Shown: one piece after another, positions 26,409 through 35,905 of the stretch | Position numbering within the stretch: position 1 is the stretch's first letter | How the letters are laid out: every line of letters starts with the position of its first letter | Assembly (NCBI RefSeq): GCF_011050415.1 | Contig: NZ_DRFS01000001.1 | Coordinates: 1-45,281, forward strand | Reading direction: 5' to 3' | Source: Halomonas sp. | Lineage (GTDB): Bacteria > Pseudomonadota > Gammaproteobacteria > Pseudomonadales > Halomonadaceae | DNA: 45,281 nucleotides | Made by a program: the position numbers and the translations under genes | Notes under the pieces: model-generated | What the model saw: only the letters and a program-made list of their open reading frames with translations | Database searches by the model: none | Told to the model about the DNA's origin: nothing

Positions 26409-29400
26409 CTAAACGCTGACGATCTCTTGCCAGCGTTTTTCCAGGCGTTTGACTGACACCGCCATACTGGTTCCCAACTGCTGGGCAAATAAAGACACCC
26501 TAAGTTCTTGCAGCCACCACCCAAAAGCGACTAATGCTGGGTCTTCAACGTTACCTCGGCGCTCACTTTCACGGCGTGCATCAAAGCGTGCTTCTAACGC
26601 TTGGACATCCTGCATCATCATTTGGTCGCGACCGCGTTCACGGGCGGCTTTTTCGAGCCGAATAAGCGCGGCCTCGGTATAACGAGGATACTCTTGCAAC
26701 CAAGCGCCAGCATCACGAATAAAGCCAGGGTAAACCAAACGCTGCATCTGAGCACTAACGTCGCTATAGACTAACGCCAGAGCAAAATTAAGCCTCCCTT
26801 TTAATATTTTACTCACCGCCAGATGGCCTTTAAGCGCCGTTTCTATCTGTTTGAGCAACGTCTTAGCTTCATCAACCAGTTGGCTTTGCGTATCGCTTAA
26901 TCGCTGACTGAACTCCCCTTCCGAGCGTGGCAAGGGATGCTGTGCCACCACCCGGGTAAATACTGCCAGCAGTAGGTCATCAACCAATGCTTGCTTACTA
27001 CCCACCTTGGCAAATAGCAGCGCACATTTCTCTACATCAGGTAATTGCTTAATTGCTTTAACCTGTTCAGGCAACTTGGCAATGGCTAACCGGGCAATGC
27101 CTTGCTGGTGCGCAGCTTCAGCTTTCGCAGGATGATCAAAAAGCGCGACCTTGAACTCATAGGCTTCTGCTACCCTGGTCTCGGCAACTCCGGTCTTAGC
27201 AACCCTGGTCTTAGCAACCAATGCAGGATACGCCTCAACGCGAATGCCCGCTTGGGTGGTTACTCGAGAGGCGGGCAATGGTGCTTTGGGTAGCCCCGCA
27301 ACGACAGGCTCTGCGCTGACCTGTTCGGCTAACGCCTGTGCGCCAGCGCTTGCTGCTGCTTCAAAGCGCTGTTCCAGCGCCCGCAGATCACGCCCCTGTC
27401 CAAGGGTTTTTCCCGCATGATCGACCACACGAATATTCATGATCAAATGCGGTTCGAGCAAATCTAAGCGCCAGTCGTCCGGATGCACCCGCGTTGATGT
27501 GCGGCGGCGAATAAATTCCCCTAACGCCTCGGTTAACGGGCGTTGATCGGGCAGCAAGGTTTCCAGCGCGGCATCCACCCAGTCGGGTATCGGCACTACC
27601 TGGCGACGAATGCTTTTCGGCAGCGACTTCAGCAGCGCAATACACTTTTCGCGTAACAGCCCCGGCACCAGCCACTCCAGCGAATGCACCGGCACTTGCG
27701 GCAGCATAGCGGCGGGAACGGTCAGGGTGACACCGTCATCTTCAGCTTCCGGATCAAAGTGGTAGCTAACCGGATAGGCGACGCCAGCAAGGGTTAAATG
27801 ATCAGGGTACTGCGCTTGGGTAACGTCGTCCGCATCGCGTGCTTTAAGCGAATCAATATCAAAATGAAGTAATTGCGGGTCTTGCAGCTCGGCCTGCTTA
27901 CGCCAGTGCTCAAAGCCCTTGCCATTAACGATCTCCGCCGGGATCCGCTGGTCGTAAAAGTCATAGAGCGTGTCTTCATCGACCAGAATATCTCGACGAC
28001 GAGCACGGTCTTCCAGGGCTTCGACTTCGTCAATCAGCGCGCGGTTGTGGGCAAAGAAGGCCCCTTTGGTGTGGAACTCCCCTTCCACCAGCGCTCGGCG
28101 TATAAACAGCTCCCGAGCCTCTTGGGGCGCTATTGGACCGTAATGCACTCGTCGGCGGGCCACAATGGGTAGCCCAAACAGGGTAACTTGCTCAAATGCC
28201 ACTACCTGCGCCCGCTTCATTTCCCAATGCGGTTCGCTATAGCTGCGCTTAATTAAGTGCTGTGCCTGGGGCTCAATCCACTGCGGTTCAATTTTGGCCA
28301 CCGTACGGGCAAATAGCTTAGAGGTCTCGATTAGCTCGAAGGCCATCATCCATTTAGGAGATTTCTTGGCTAACCCCGAGCCAGGATGAATCATAAATTT
28401 GCGATTGCGCGCACCAAGATATTCGCGGTTCTCAAGCAAATTCCCCAGGTTGGAAAGCAACCCAGAAAGCAGCGCTTGATGCACTTTCCCGGAGGTTTTA
28501 CGCCGTGCCTGACGCGCCTGCTCTTCGCTTTCATCTTCATCACGTGGCGGCGGCGTAGGCACCTCAATATCCATATCGTGCAGCAGCTGTCTGAGCTGGC
28601 GGAAGGTGTCGTGCCATTCGCGCATACGCAGATAGTTTATGTAGTGCTCGCGACACCAGCGTCGCAGTTGATTGCCTGACAGCGCTTCGCGGGCATTCTC
28701 GATACCGTGCCAGAGATTTAACAGCGCGACGAAATCTGAGTCCGGGTCATGCCAGCGCTGGTGGGCCTGATCGGCGGCTTGGCGTTTATCCGCAGGTCGG
28801 TCACGAGGGTCTTGAATAGCCAGCGCCGATACTACAATCAGCACATCACGCAGGCTGCCAAACTCGACACCTGCTAACACCATCCGCGCCAACCGAGGGT
28901 CAATCGGCAAACGCGCCAACTTACGGCCAAGGGGAGAGAGTCGCTGCTGTTCGTCTACCGCCCCTAACTCAAACAGCAGGCGGAAGCCATCTTTAACAAA
29001 ACGGCTATCCGGCGGATCAACAAACGGGAAGTCTTCTATATCGCCCAGTTTCAGTCCCAGCATCGAGAGAATCACCGACGCTAAGTTGGTGCGCTGAATT
29101 TCAGGATCCGTAAAACCAGGGCGCGCTAAAAAATCTTCCTCGCTGTAGAGGCGAATACACACACCTTCGGCGATCCGCCCACAGCGCCCTTTACGCTGGT
29201 TAGCACTGGCTTGGCTCACCGCTTCTACGGGCAAACGCTGGATTTTAGAGCGATAGCTGTAACGGCTGATACGCACCAAGCCAGGATCGATCACATAGCG
29301 AATACCGGGCACGGTCAGCGAGGTTTCCGCGACGTTGGTAGCGAGCACAATACGCCGCCCGCGGTGTGGCGCGAATACACGGTTCTGCTCTTCGTTAGAA

Positions 29401-30458
29401 AGCCTGGCATACAGCGGCAGGATCTCGGTGCCCTTTAGTTCCGCTCGGCGAAGGGTATCGGCGGTTTCGCGAATTTCGCGCTCACCGGGCAAAAATACCA
29501 ACACATCTCGCGGGCCATGTAACCACCCTTTCTCACGCTCAATAATGTCAAGCTCTTCAACCGCGTGCAGAATACCTTCCTGAATTGTGCGATCCTCTTC
29601 GCCCTCTTCATCACGAACTAACGGCCGGTAGTGCACCTCCACCGGATAGGTGCGCCCAGTCACTTCGATGACGGGTGCTGGCGTTTCAGGCGTACCAAAG
29701 TGTCGAGCGAAACGCTCTACATCAATGGTCGCCGAGGTAATAATAACTTTTAGGTCAGGCCGTTTGGGCAGCAAGCGCTTAAGGTAGCCGAGCAAGAAAT
29801 CGATATTCAGGCTACGTTCGTGAGCCTCATCAATAATGATGGTGTCGTAGCGCAGTAGCATTGGATCATGCTGAGTCTCGGCCAGCAAAATGCCGTCAGT
29901 CATCAGTTTAACTAACGTGCTGGGGCTGCTCTGATCGCTAAAACGTACCTGATAACCCACCTGCTCGCCCAGGGAGGCTTCCAGCTCTTCGGCCAACCGC
30001 CCGGCGACGCTTCGGGCCGCTAAGCGGCGTGGCTGGGTGTGTCCAATCAAACCACGGCGACCACGCCCCAGCTCCAAACACATTTTGGGCAGCTGAGTGG
30101 TTTTGCCTGAACCGGTCTCCCCCGCGACGACCACCACTTGGTGATCGCGTATGGCGTTAAGGATATCTTCACGCCGCTCCACCACCGGCAGTTCCGCTGG
30201 GTAGTTCAGGGCAACCTTTTGATCTATGCGCTGGCTCAGCACTTGCTGAGCTCGATTAACCTCACGCTGCACCTCTTCCAAGCCACGACTAATAGGCTTG
30301 TTGTCACGTAGGCGACGGTTTAAACCGGCCAAACGTCGCTCCAACCGCTCTGTATCGCGCAGCATCACATCGCCCGCTGCCTGTTTCAGCGACTCAAGGC
30401 GTTGGCTATCGGTGGGGGCTGGGAATGTGTCGGTAGTCACGATAGACGGGGTTTCCAT
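26409..30458 (-). CDS. hrpA: ATP-dependent RNA helicase HrpA
   Basis: A 1349-residue DEAH-box RNA helicase. Walker A AGETGSGKTT is at residues 112-121 and DEAH at 210-213. The SAT motif (ITSATID), the QRKGRCGRIAEG motif VI, the winged-helix and ratchet regions and the long HrpA-specific C-terminal region with DUF3418 follow. HrpA acts on stalled ribosomes and mRNA processing. The length is normal. Near residues 1080-1100 there is a small tandem repeat of roughly five residues (KTRVA, KTGVA, ETRVA), encoded around 27160-27215. Only a weak ribosome site is seen before the ATG. Confidence 0.95.
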   Translation of the reverse strand: METPSIVTTDTFPAPTDSQRLESLKQAAGDVMLRDTERLERRLAGLNRRLRDNKPISRGLEEVQREVNRAQQVLSQRIDQKVALNYPAELPVVERREDILNAIRDHQVVVVAGETGSGKTTQLPKMCLELGRGRRGLIGHTQPRRLAARSVAGRLAEELEASLGEQVGYQVRFSDQSSPSTLVKLMTDGILLAETQHDPMLLRYDTIIIDEAHERSLNIDFLLGYLKRLLPKRPDLKVIITSATIDVERFARHFGTPETPAPVIEVTGRTYPVEVHYRPLVRDEEGEEDRTIQEGILHAVEELDIIEREKGWLHGPRDVLVFLPGEREIRETADTLRRAELKGTEILPLYARLSNEEQNRVFAPHRGRRIVLATNVAETSLTVPGIRYVIDPGLVRISRYSYRSKIQRLPVEAVSQASANQRKGRCGRIAEGVCIRLYSEEDFLARPGFTDPEIQRTNLASVILSMLGLKLGDIEDFPFVDPPDSRFVKDGFRLLFELGAVDEQQRLSPLGRKLARLPIDPRLARMVLAGVEFGSLRDVLIVVSALAIQDPRDRPADKRQAADQAHQRWHDPDSDFVALLNLWHGIENAREALSGNQLRRWCREHYINYLRMREWHDTFRQLRQLLHDMDIEVPTPPPRDEDESEEQARQARRKTSGKVHQALLSGLLSNLGNLLENREYLGARNRKFMIHPGSGLAKKSPKWMMAFELIETSKLFARTVAKIEPQWIEPQAQHLIKRSYSEPHWEMKRAQVVAFEQVTLFGLPIVARRRVHYGPIAPQEARELFIRRALVEGEFHTKGAFFAHNRALIDEVEALEDRARRRDILVDEDTLYDFYDQRIPAEIVNGKGFEHWRKQAELQDPQLLHFDIDSLKARDADDVTQAQYPDHLTLAGVAYPVSYHFDPEAEDDGVTLTVPAAMLPQVPVHSLEWLVPGLLREKCIALLKSLPKSIRRQVVPIPDWVDAALETLLPDQRPLTEALGEFIRRRTSTRVHPDDWRLDLLEPHLIMNIRVVDHAGKTLGQGRDLRALEQRFEAAASAGAQALAEQVSAEPVVAGLPKAPLPASRVTTQAGIRVEAYPALVAKTRVAKTGVAETRVAEAYEFKVALFDHPAKAEAAHQQGIARLAIAKLPEQVKAIKQLPDVEKCALLFAKVGSKQALVDDLLLAVFTRVVAQHPLPRSEGEFSQRLSDTQSQLVDEAKTLLKQIETALKGHLAVSKILKGRLNFALALVYSDVSAQMQRLVYPGFIRDAGAWLQEYPRYTEAALIRLEKAARERGRDQMMMQDVQALEARFDARRESERRGNVEDPALVAFGWWLQELRVSLFAQQLGTSMAVSVKRLEKRWQEIVSV

Positions 30459-30499
30459 TCGCTGTATTAAAAAATAAAAAGGAAAAGAAAAAACGGGAT

Positions 30500-30530
30500 A
30501 TAAAAAAACAGCCCGCTCAAAAGAGCGGGC
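30500..30530 (-). terminator. Rho-independent terminator of fadD
   Basis: A perfect 8-bp GC stem (30511-30518 with 30523-30530) and 4-nt loop is followed on the minus strand by TGTTTTTTTA. It lies 62 bp after the fadD stop and 42 bp before the hrpA start. Confidence 0.9.
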
Positions 30531-30591
30531 CGACTATTGTAACGCTTTCAACTCCACGACGCCTAACCACACTGCTTTAGTGGAATACGAG

Positions 30592-32262
30592 TTACGTTTT
30601 TGAAGGCGCTTCATCGCGCAACTGACGTCGCAGCACTTTGCCAACATTCGTCTTGGGCAATTCATCACGGAACTCGATCACCTTCGGCACTTTATAGGCG
30701 GTCAGCTCTTTCTTGCACCAGTCACGTAGCGTTTTTTCATCGAGCTGGTCATTTTTGCTCACCACAAACAGCTTGATCGCCTCACCCGCATTTTCGTCGG
30801 GCACACCCACCGCTGCTGATTCAAGCACATCCGGATGGGCGGCAACGACATCCTCAATTTCATTGGGGTAGACGTTAAAGCCAGAGACCAGAATCATATC
30901 TTTTTTGCGATCAACAATGCGGATGTAACCATCTTCCTGCAAAACAGCTATATCACCGGTAAAGAACCAGCCATTTTCATCAATGGAGGCACGGGTTTCA
31001 TCTTCACGCTGCCAGTAGCCTTTCATAACCTGGGGGCCTTGCACACATAGCTCACCCGGCTCGCCCATGGCGACATCATTGCCATCGGTATCAACAACTT
31101 TGACCGCTGTGCCTGCAACGGGCTTACCGATAGTGCCTAACTGAATGGCATCAGTCGGGTTAAAGCTAACAATCGGTGATGTTTCCGTCAGGCCGTAGCC
31201 TTCTGCAATGGGGCAACCCGTGGTTTGCTCCCAGCGCTGCGCCGCCGCTTTAGTCAGTGCCATACCGCCAGAAATCGTCAGCTTAAGCTTGGAAAAATCT
31301 AGCTGTTTGAAGTCATCGCGATTACATAAAGCATTAAAGAGCGTGTTTAAGCCGATGAAAGCAGTAAACGGTAGGCCTTTAAGCTCTTTCACAAAAGCGT
31401 CTAAGTCACGCGGGTTCGTAATCAGCAACGAGTGATTACCCGTTTCCATTAAGAACAAGCAGTTAACCGTAAAGGTATAGATGTGATAAACCGGAAGCGG
31501 TGCAATCACCAGCTCTTCGCCGTCACGTAGGTGCGTACCAATAGCTGCGCGCGCCTGGAGCATGTTAGCCACCAGATTACCGTGCGTCAGCATGGCACCC
31601 TTAGGCATGCCGGTAGTACCACCGGTGTACTGCAAGGCGGCTAAATCATCGTGGGTCTGCTTTGCATCGGTATGACTCAGTGAGGCACCCTTTTTTAACG
31701 CCTCGCGAAAACTAACTGCACTGGGTAACGAATAAGCCGGCACCATTTTCTTAACATGCTTAACCACTGCATTGATGAGCCAACGCTTGGGTACATCGTG
31801 AAGATCCGCCAACTGGGTCACTAGCACATGCTTGATATCGGTCTTATCAAGCACTTTCTCTAGCTTGTCAGCCATATTAGCCAATATAAGAATAGCTTTG
31901 GCATTGGAGTCTTTAAATTGGTGCGCCATTTCCCGCTCGGTATACAGCGGGTTGGTATTGACCACCACTAAGCCTGCCCGCAGCGCACCAAATACCGCTA
32001 CAGGAAACTGCAGCACATTGGGTAGCTGAATGGCAATACGATCGCCTGGCACTAGGTCCGTTTCATGCTGCAACCAAGCAGCAAAGTCGGCCGAGAGGCG
32101 ATCTAGGTCGGCAAACGTGAGTGTTTTACCCATGCAGGTAAAGGCTGGCTTCTCTTTGAAGCGACCAACCGCTGAGTGGAAGACATCCGTGACTGAATCG
32201 TATTTATCCAGCCCTTCAAGCGCTGGGCCACGTAAAACGGCGTCGTTGGCGTATTCGCTCAT
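30592..32262 (-). CDS. fadD: Long-chain fatty acid-CoA ligase FadD
   Basis: A 556-residue AMP-forming acyl-CoA synthetase that activates long-chain fatty acids for beta-oxidation and lipid synthesis. The P-loop LQYTGGTTGMPKGAMLTH is near residue 215, the A5 motif GYGLTETSP near 345, the fatty-acyl hinge region DGYIRIVDRKKDMILVSGFN near 430, and the catalytic lysine is in LPKTNVGKVLRRQLRD. The start is the ATG at 32262, with GGAG 7 nt upstream. A PsrA-like half-site pair lies about 140 bp upstream, consistent with induction by long-chain acyl-CoA. It has its own terminator. Confidence 0.94.
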   Translation of the reverse strand: MSEYANDAVLRGPALEGLDKYDSVTDVFHSAVGRFKEKPAFTCMGKTLTFADLDRLSADFAAWLQHETDLVPGDRIAIQLPNVLQFPVAVFGALRAGLVVVNTNPLYTEREMAHQFKDSNAKAILILANMADKLEKVLDKTDIKHVLVTQLADLHDVPKRWLINAVVKHVKKMVPAYSLPSAVSFREALKKGASLSHTDAKQTHDDLAALQYTGGTTGMPKGAMLTHGNLVANMLQARAAIGTHLRDGEELVIAPLPVYHIYTFTVNCLFLMETGNHSLLITNPRDLDAFVKELKGLPFTAFIGLNTLFNALCNRDDFKQLDFSKLKLTISGGMALTKAAAQRWEQTTGCPIAEGYGLTETSPIVSFNPTDAIQLGTIGKPVAGTAVKVVDTDGNDVAMGEPGELCVQGPQVMKGYWQREDETRASIDENGWFFTGDIAVLQEDGYIRIVDRKKDMILVSGFNVYPNEIEDVVAAHPDVLESAAVGVPDENAGEAIKLFVVSKNDQLDEKTLRDWCKKELTAYKVPKVIEFRDELPKTNVGKVLRRQLRDEAPSKT

Positions 32263-32400
32263 AGGCAATCTCCGCTATCCATGTCGGTTTGATCACCGAC
32301 CTTGTTGTTGTCACTAAGTAGGTGTGTCGCTAAGTTCATATGTCGTAAGCTTGGAGACCCAACGATATACGACCCGCGACGGGCTGTAAAACGATCGATT

Positions 32401-32414
32401 GAAACTAACGTTTA
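32401..32414 (-). promoter_or_regulatory. PsrA-like operator upstream of fadD
   Basis: GAAAC-TAAC-GTTTA, within TGAAACTAACGTTTAG, has the spacing of the PsrA consensus (G/C)AAAC-N4-GTTT. It lies 139 bp before the fadD start in the 233-bp intergenic region. The match is weaker than the box before the acyl-CoA dehydrogenase gene, but both precede fatty-acid catabolic genes. Confidence 0.45.
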
Positions 32415-32495
32415 GACTTTAGACCATCGGTAAAGCCCTGAGTTAGTTGCACGTTATGCTTAAGCCTCTTACCTACACTGTAGCAACATGCTCAC

Positions 32496-33275
32496 TTATG
32501 GACAGTAACGGGCCTGAATTTCTCCATCACGCCAGACTAATAGCTCCCCCGATGTCATTCGCTGCCACGCCTCATTGTGCGTGAGCGGCTCAGTGGCAAT
32601 AACAGAAACGATGTCGTCAGGCGTTGTATGCTCGGCAAAATTGACCGTCATTTCAGCATCAGAGAGCTCCGCATCGCCGAAGGGAGCGCACCTTGTGATA
32701 TGAGCTAATTTGGTCGCACAGTAGGTATATAAATAACGACCATCGGAAAGCAGCATATTAAATACGCCTAACGCTCTTAGCTTTTCACAAAGCTGATGTA
32801 AATGCTTCCAAAGCATTTCAGGTTCTGCGGGCGGTGTAGGAAACGTGCGGCGCAATTCGCCCATTAACCAGCAGTAGGCGTGCTCACTGTCCGTATTACC
32901 CACCGGGGTGTACACCCCCAGCGGCAAGCTTTCCCAATCAGTTAACTGACCGTTATGGGCATAGCACCAGGGGCGGCCCCACATTTCACGCATAAAGGGA
33001 TGTGTATTGGCTAAACGCACGCCACCCACATTGGCTTGCCGAATGTGACTAATTACCACATTTGACTTAATTGGATAGTCACAAATCAGCCGCGCGATGG
33101 GTGAGTTCACTGAGGGGTGAGGATCGCGAAAATCGCGGTAACCGCCCTCTTCATAGAAGGCAATACCCCAACCATCTCGATGCGGTCCTGTACCACCGCC
33201 GCGGTGTAAAAACCCTGAAAAACTAAAACAGATATCAGTGGGTACATTGGCGCTCATACCCAGCAGCTCACACAT
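32496..33275 (-). CDS. Class II glutamine amidotransferase, YafJ-like
   Basis: A 259-residue N-terminal-nucleophile amidotransferase domain protein. It starts MCELLGMSAN, so Cys2 becomes the catalytic nucleophile after Met removal. The family motifs HRGGGTGPHRDGWGIAFY, HIRQANVGGVRLANTHPF and YAHNGQLTDW (glutamine-binding loops) and GNTDSEHAYCWL are intact. There is no fused synthase domain, as in YafJ. The physiological reaction of YafJ proteins is not settled. It follows a small membrane-protein gene by 33 bp. Confidence 0.88.
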   Translation of the reverse strand: MCELLGMSANVPTDICFSFSGFLHRGGGTGPHRDGWGIAFYEEGGYRDFRDPHPSVNSPIARLICDYPIKSNVVISHIRQANVGGVRLANTHPFMREMWGRPWCYAHNGQLTDWESLPLGVYTPVGNTDSEHAYCWLMGELRRTFPTPPAEPEMLWKHLHQLCEKLRALGVFNMLLSDGRYLYTYCATKLAHITRCAPFGDAELSDAEMTVNFAEHTTPDDIVSVIATEPLTHNEAWQRMTSGELLVWRDGEIQARYCP

Positions 33276-33308
33276 AGTGAAACACCCGAATGTTGTTCAA
33301 ACGTGCCA

Positions 33309-33713
33309 TTAGCCAATCACCGGTTCCCGACGCCGCGGCGGCGTTACATCGTCCATCTCTTCCTCTTCTTCAATATATTCATACTCGCCAGGACGACGCC
33401 ACCACCAGAGAGCGATACCAATAACGGCGCCTAAGGCCATGCCTAGCACCAGCCATAGCAAGCTTCCGCGCAGCGCACTGCCGTTATTTTCTAAAAAACC
33501 GACTGCTGCCACCATCGCCGCTGGTGCCCAACCGGTATAGAATTCACCCTCTTCAATGAGCGGCAGTCGAAAAGTAGCGGGGGCCCAAATAGCACCGGCG
33601 ACTACCCAAGTCAGCACTAATCGCGGCAAGCGCGGTAGTAGCGCAAGGGTAAAGTAAACCGCGATGATCACTAACAGCGACAGGCCGTAATAACTTAACC
33701 ACAGCAGTGACAT
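33309..33713 (-). CDS. Small membrane protein of unknown function
   Basis: A 134-residue protein with about four predicted membrane segments (residues 5-25, 32-48, 63-78 and 90-112) and a charged C-terminal tail containing EYEYIEEEEEMDD, then a basic proline-rich end. I do not recognise the family. The ATG at 33713 has GGAG upstream; an in-frame ATG 30 bp earlier is weaker. It is co-oriented with the YafJ gene 33 bp downstream, and divergent from the S9 peptidase gene. Confidence 0.7.
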   Translation of the reverse strand: MSLLWLSYYGLSLLVIIAVYFTLALLPRLPRLVLTWVVAGAIWAPATFRLPLIEEGEFYTGWAPAAMVAAVGFLENNGSALRGSLLWLVLGMALGAVIGIALWWWRRPGEYEYIEEEEEMDDVTPPRRREPVIG

Positions 33714-33793
33714 TGAATCTCCAGACAGCATAATACCCCTCATGTGGGTGAGTTCACCCGACGTTGATTTCCCGTTATGGTACCTATGAATTT

Positions 33794-35905
33794 ATGAAAG
33801 CACAGCCAAGCATGCATTTAGGCTTACCCGCTGCGCGCTATTATCGCGCTAATGACCCAAAATGGCACTGGTTAGAAGAGCGTGATGATCCAGAAGTAAC
33901 CGCATTTTTAGAAGCAGCCAATCAACAGCAGGCAGAATGGTTTGCCCCACTTGAGAAGCTTGAAGAAACACTTTACCAAAGCCACTTGGCACGCCGCGAA
34001 CTCGCGGTGACCAGCCTTAAGACAACGCTTGACCAATTCACGTTCTGGAGTGAGACCGCAGCCGAAGATGATTACGCCTGCTGGTGGCGCCATCCCAATG
34101 ACCAACCTGAACAGCAGGAATGCTTTTTTGATGTTAATGCCCGGGCCTTCGAGCATGACTTTTACGACATGGGTGATATGGCGCTCTCTCCTGATGAGCA
34201 GTGGCTAGCCTGGACCGAAGATACCCAGGGCGACGAGCGATTCACTCTATGGCTGAAAGCGCTGCCTAACGGGGCGCCGTTTCAACTGTTGAGTGATATC
34301 GGCGCAGGCTTATGCTGGGCAGAAGATCAGACGGCCACCACGGCTACCCTGCTGTTCACACGCTTTGATGATACCCAGCGGCCCGATAGCGTATGGCGTC
34401 TACCGCTTACATTGAACGACCCCACCGCTTTAATCTCACCCGCGCTGGTTCTACGCGAAGAAGATCCAGAGTTTTGGCTCGGCATTGGTAAAACACGCTC
34501 TCGCTCATGGTTACTGCTCGAAAGCGGCTCAAAAGATACCAGTGAGATTCACCTGCTACCCGCCCACTCTCCTGGCGAAGCCCCGCAATGCATTCAGACA
34601 CGCAAAGAGGGGGTTGAGTACACTATTGACCACCGCCCGGGAAGTTTTTATCGTCTGCACAACCAAGCAGGCGCTCACTTTCAACTAGATTTCCTGCCGG
34701 AAGGTGAGCTTGCGCAGCGCCATCGCAATTGGCAAACGTTAATCGCTCACCGGGAAGAAGCAACGCTTGAGGGTGTTGATGCTTTCTCTTGGGGGCTGAT
34801 GCTGGGTGAGCGAGATCATGCCCAAGCACAGGTGCGTTTGCGACGATTACGATTAGATGAGCAGCATGCCTTTACGCTGGACGAGTACCTAGCACTGCCC
34901 GAACAACCCTGCTCGCAAATGCTTGAAGATGCCCCGCACTTTGATAGCCAGATCCTTCGCCTACGCGAAGAGTCATTTACCCAGCCGCCCAGCTGGTTTT
35001 CGATCGATCTTACCAATGGCCATCGTACGCTGCTCAAGCGTGCGCCAGTTTACGGCAATCTTCAGCCAGAACAGTTGATAAGTCGACGCCTATGGGCAAC
35101 CAGCCAAGATGGCGAGCAGGTGCCGGTATCGGTGGTGATGCGCGCCGACCTGGCAAGCCACCCCTTGCCCACCCTGCTATATGGCTATGGCGCTTATGGC
35201 GAAGCTCTTGATCCGTGGTTTTCTATCGCCCGTTTAGAACTACTGGAACGCGGTGCGGCGTTTGCCGTCGCCCATGTTCGCGGTGGCGGCGAACGTGGCG
35301 AGCCTTGGTATTTAAATGGCAAGATGGCCCATAAGGAAAATAGCTTTAATGATTTTCTGGCCGCGCGGGAAGCACTGGTCGAACAAGGGGTCAGCGAGGC
35401 GCAGCGTATCGTTGCCTATGGCGCTAGTGCTGGTGGCCTGCTGGTGGGCACCTGCATTAATCGTGCGCCTGAGGCGTTTTGCGCAGCCCTGCTAGACGTG
35501 CCTTTTTTAGATGTGCTGCGCACCATGCAGAACCCCGAGCTACCGCTTACTACCGCTGAGTACAGCGAGTGGGGCAATCCGGAGATGCCAGAGGTAGCAG
35601 AGCGGATTGGTAGTTATTCGCCTATCGATAACATCAAGCCACAAGCTTACCCTGCCCTTTGGATTGAAGGCAGTTGGTTTGATACCCGAGTAAGCTATTG
35701 GGAACCTGCCAAATTTTATGCTCTGGTGTCACAGCAGCAGCAAGGGTTAGCGCCGATAATGATGCGTACCGATATGAGCAGCGGGCACGGCGGCGCATCC
35801 GGCCGTTTCAAAGCCTGGCGGGACACCGCACGGCAAGATGCGTTTATTCTTTGGGCATTAGGACTAGATGCTCAAATGCTGCCAACCTCTGCTTCTACGC
35901 CCTGA
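33794..35905 (+). CDS. S9 family oligopeptidase (prolyl oligopeptidase/oligopeptidase B-like)
   Basis: A serine oligopeptidase of about 703 residues: N-terminal beta-propeller (about 60-400) and C-terminal alpha/beta-hydrolase. The catalytic serine is in AYGASAGGLLVG (about S544), the aspartate in SWFDTRVSYW (about D630) and the histidine in SSGHGGASGR (about H665). The first propeller blade motif MALSPDEQWLAWTEDTQGDE and the GGGERGEPWYLNGK segment resemble oligopeptidase B and PtrB relatives, which cleave short peptides after basic residues or proline. The start is uncertain: ATG at 33794 or a TTG 30 bp upstream, both without a clear ribosome site. Its 3' end overlaps the heme oxygenase gene by 34 bp. 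Confidence 0.9.
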   Translation: MKAQPSMHLGLPAARYYRANDPKWHWLEERDDPEVTAFLEAANQQQAEWFAPLEKLEETLYQSHLARRELAVTSLKTTLDQFTFWSETAAEDDYACWWRHPNDQPEQQECFFDVNARAFEHDFYDMGDMALSPDEQWLAWTEDTQGDERFTLWLKALPNGAPFQLLSDIGAGLCWAEDQTATTATLLFTRFDDTQRPDSVWRLPLTLNDPTALISPALVLREEDPEFWLGIGKTRSRSWLLLESGSKDTSEIHLLPAHSPGEAPQCIQTRKEGVEYTIDHRPGSFYRLHNQAGAHFQLDFLPEGELAQRHRNWQTLIAHREEATLEGVDAFSWGLMLGERDHAQAQVRLRRLRLDEQHAFTLDEYLALPEQPCSQMLEDAPHFDSQILRLREESFTQPPSWFSIDLTNGHRTLLKRAPVYGNLQPEQLISRRLWATSQDGEQVPVSVVMRADLASHPLPTLLYGYGAYGEALDPWFSIARLELLERGAAFAVAHVRGGGERGEPWYLNGKMAHKENSFNDFLAAREALVEQGVSEAQRIVAYGASAGGLLVGTCINRAPEAFCAALLDVPFLDVLRTMQNPELPLTTAEYSEWGNPEMPEVAERIGSYSPIDNIKPQAYPALWIEGSWFDTRVSYWEPAKFYALVSQQQQGLAPIMMRTDMSSGHGGASGRFKAWRDTARQDAFILWALGLDAQMLPTSASTP

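Noticed and set aside
34407..34829. Short minus-strand frames inside the S9 peptidase gene.
   Set aside because: They are shadows of the coding strand with no start signals or motifs.
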